Assembly (NCBI GenBank): GCA_013399695.1
Contig: VXAU01004938.1
Coordinates: 1,881,394-1,945,393, forward strand
Direction: 5' to 3'
Source of the DNA: Formicarius rufipectus
Taxonomy: Eukaryota; Chordata; Aves; Passeriformes; Formicariidae
Length of the DNA: 64,000 bases
Shown here: in pieces, positions 63,783 through 64,000 of the stretch
Position numbering within the stretch: the stretch's first letter is position 1
How the letters are laid out: each line of letters starts with the position of its first letter
Position numbers and translations under genes: made by a program
The notes under the pieces: generated by a model
What the model saw: only the letters and a program-made list of their open reading frames with translations
Told to the model about the DNA's origin: nothing
Database searches by the model: none

Positions 63783-64000
63783 GCTACTTTCAGGTATTGG
63801 AAGGCTACAAGTAGGTCACCCTGAAGCCTTCTCTTATCCAGGCTGAATAATCCCAGTTCTCAGTCTTTCCTCATAAGAAAGATGCTCCTTCCCTCTAATC
63901 ATCTTGGTGGCCCTGTTCTGGACTCACTCCAACAGGTCAGTGCTCTTCCTGTTCTGGAGAACACAGAGCTGGATGCAGCACTTCAGGTGGGTTTTCACCA
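63783..64000 (-). mobile_element. CR1 internal fragment, antisense, runs off window
   Basis: The plus strand shows antisense CR1: GGTATTGGAAGGCTAC, GTCACCCTGAAGCCTTCTC, CAGGCTGAATAATCCCAG, CTTTCCTCATAAGAAAG, TGGTGGCCCTGTTCTGGAC, CTGGATGCAGCACTTCAGG. Its own 3' tail is missing at the left end, although CR1 copies are normally truncated at the 5' end. It continues beyond the window edge. Confidence 0.82.

Noticed and set aside
1..64000. A novel defence system, biosynthetic cluster, CRISPR array or other multi-gene system
   Set aside because: No adjacent intact genes or regularly spaced repeats exist. The window is repeat-littered vertebrate non-coding DNA.

Overview
This window looks like non-coding, AT-rich bird DNA, either intergenic or inside a very large intron. 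The repeats support this. CR1 LINE fragments occur on both strands and several carry the CR1 tail built from ATTCTATG/ATTCTGTG-type octamers. There is a tRNA-Ile-derived SINE fused to a CR1 tail, which matches TguSINE1 as I know it from zebra finch, so a passerine is most likely. Two long terminal repeats resemble the avian ERVL-type LTR family. I found no bacterial genes, operons or CRISPR arrays. Almost all open frames are short and look like chance or repeat-derived frames.

Layout. 1-2.1 kb: unique DNA. 2.1-4.0 kb: a solo LTR (2143-3187) apparently nested in an older related LTR (2122-2142 plus 3193-3990). 7.7-8.3 kb: old antisense CR1. 9.0-9.1 kb: short CR1 tail. 10.5-11.9 kb: a GC-richer stretch ending in a sense CR1. 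12476-12554: a 79-nt candidate protein-coding exon with good splice sites, unidentified. 20.5-20.7 kb: TguSINE1-like SINE. 21.0-24.85 kb: a degraded CR1 with endonuclease and reverse-transcriptase remnants, whose last 1532 bp appear twice with a single N exactly between the copies; this is most probably an assembly false duplication. 25.4-25.8 kb: further retroposon tails. 30.4-30.9 kb: antisense CR1 abutting the 3' flank of a minus-strand tRNA-Leu(CAG) gene that is cut by a second single-N gap. 35.3-36.9 kb: a roughly 245-bp inverted repeat with about 1 kb between its arms, the right arm lying between direct repeats. 41-43 kb, 47 kb, 62 kb and 63.6-64 kb: more CR1 pieces. Simple A/T-rich tracts are scattered throughout.

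No set of genes works together here. The only likely host gene products are the tRNA-Leu and, tentatively, one internal exon. Repeat-family assignments rest on remembered consensus features rather than a database search, and element ends are approximate unless stated otherwise.
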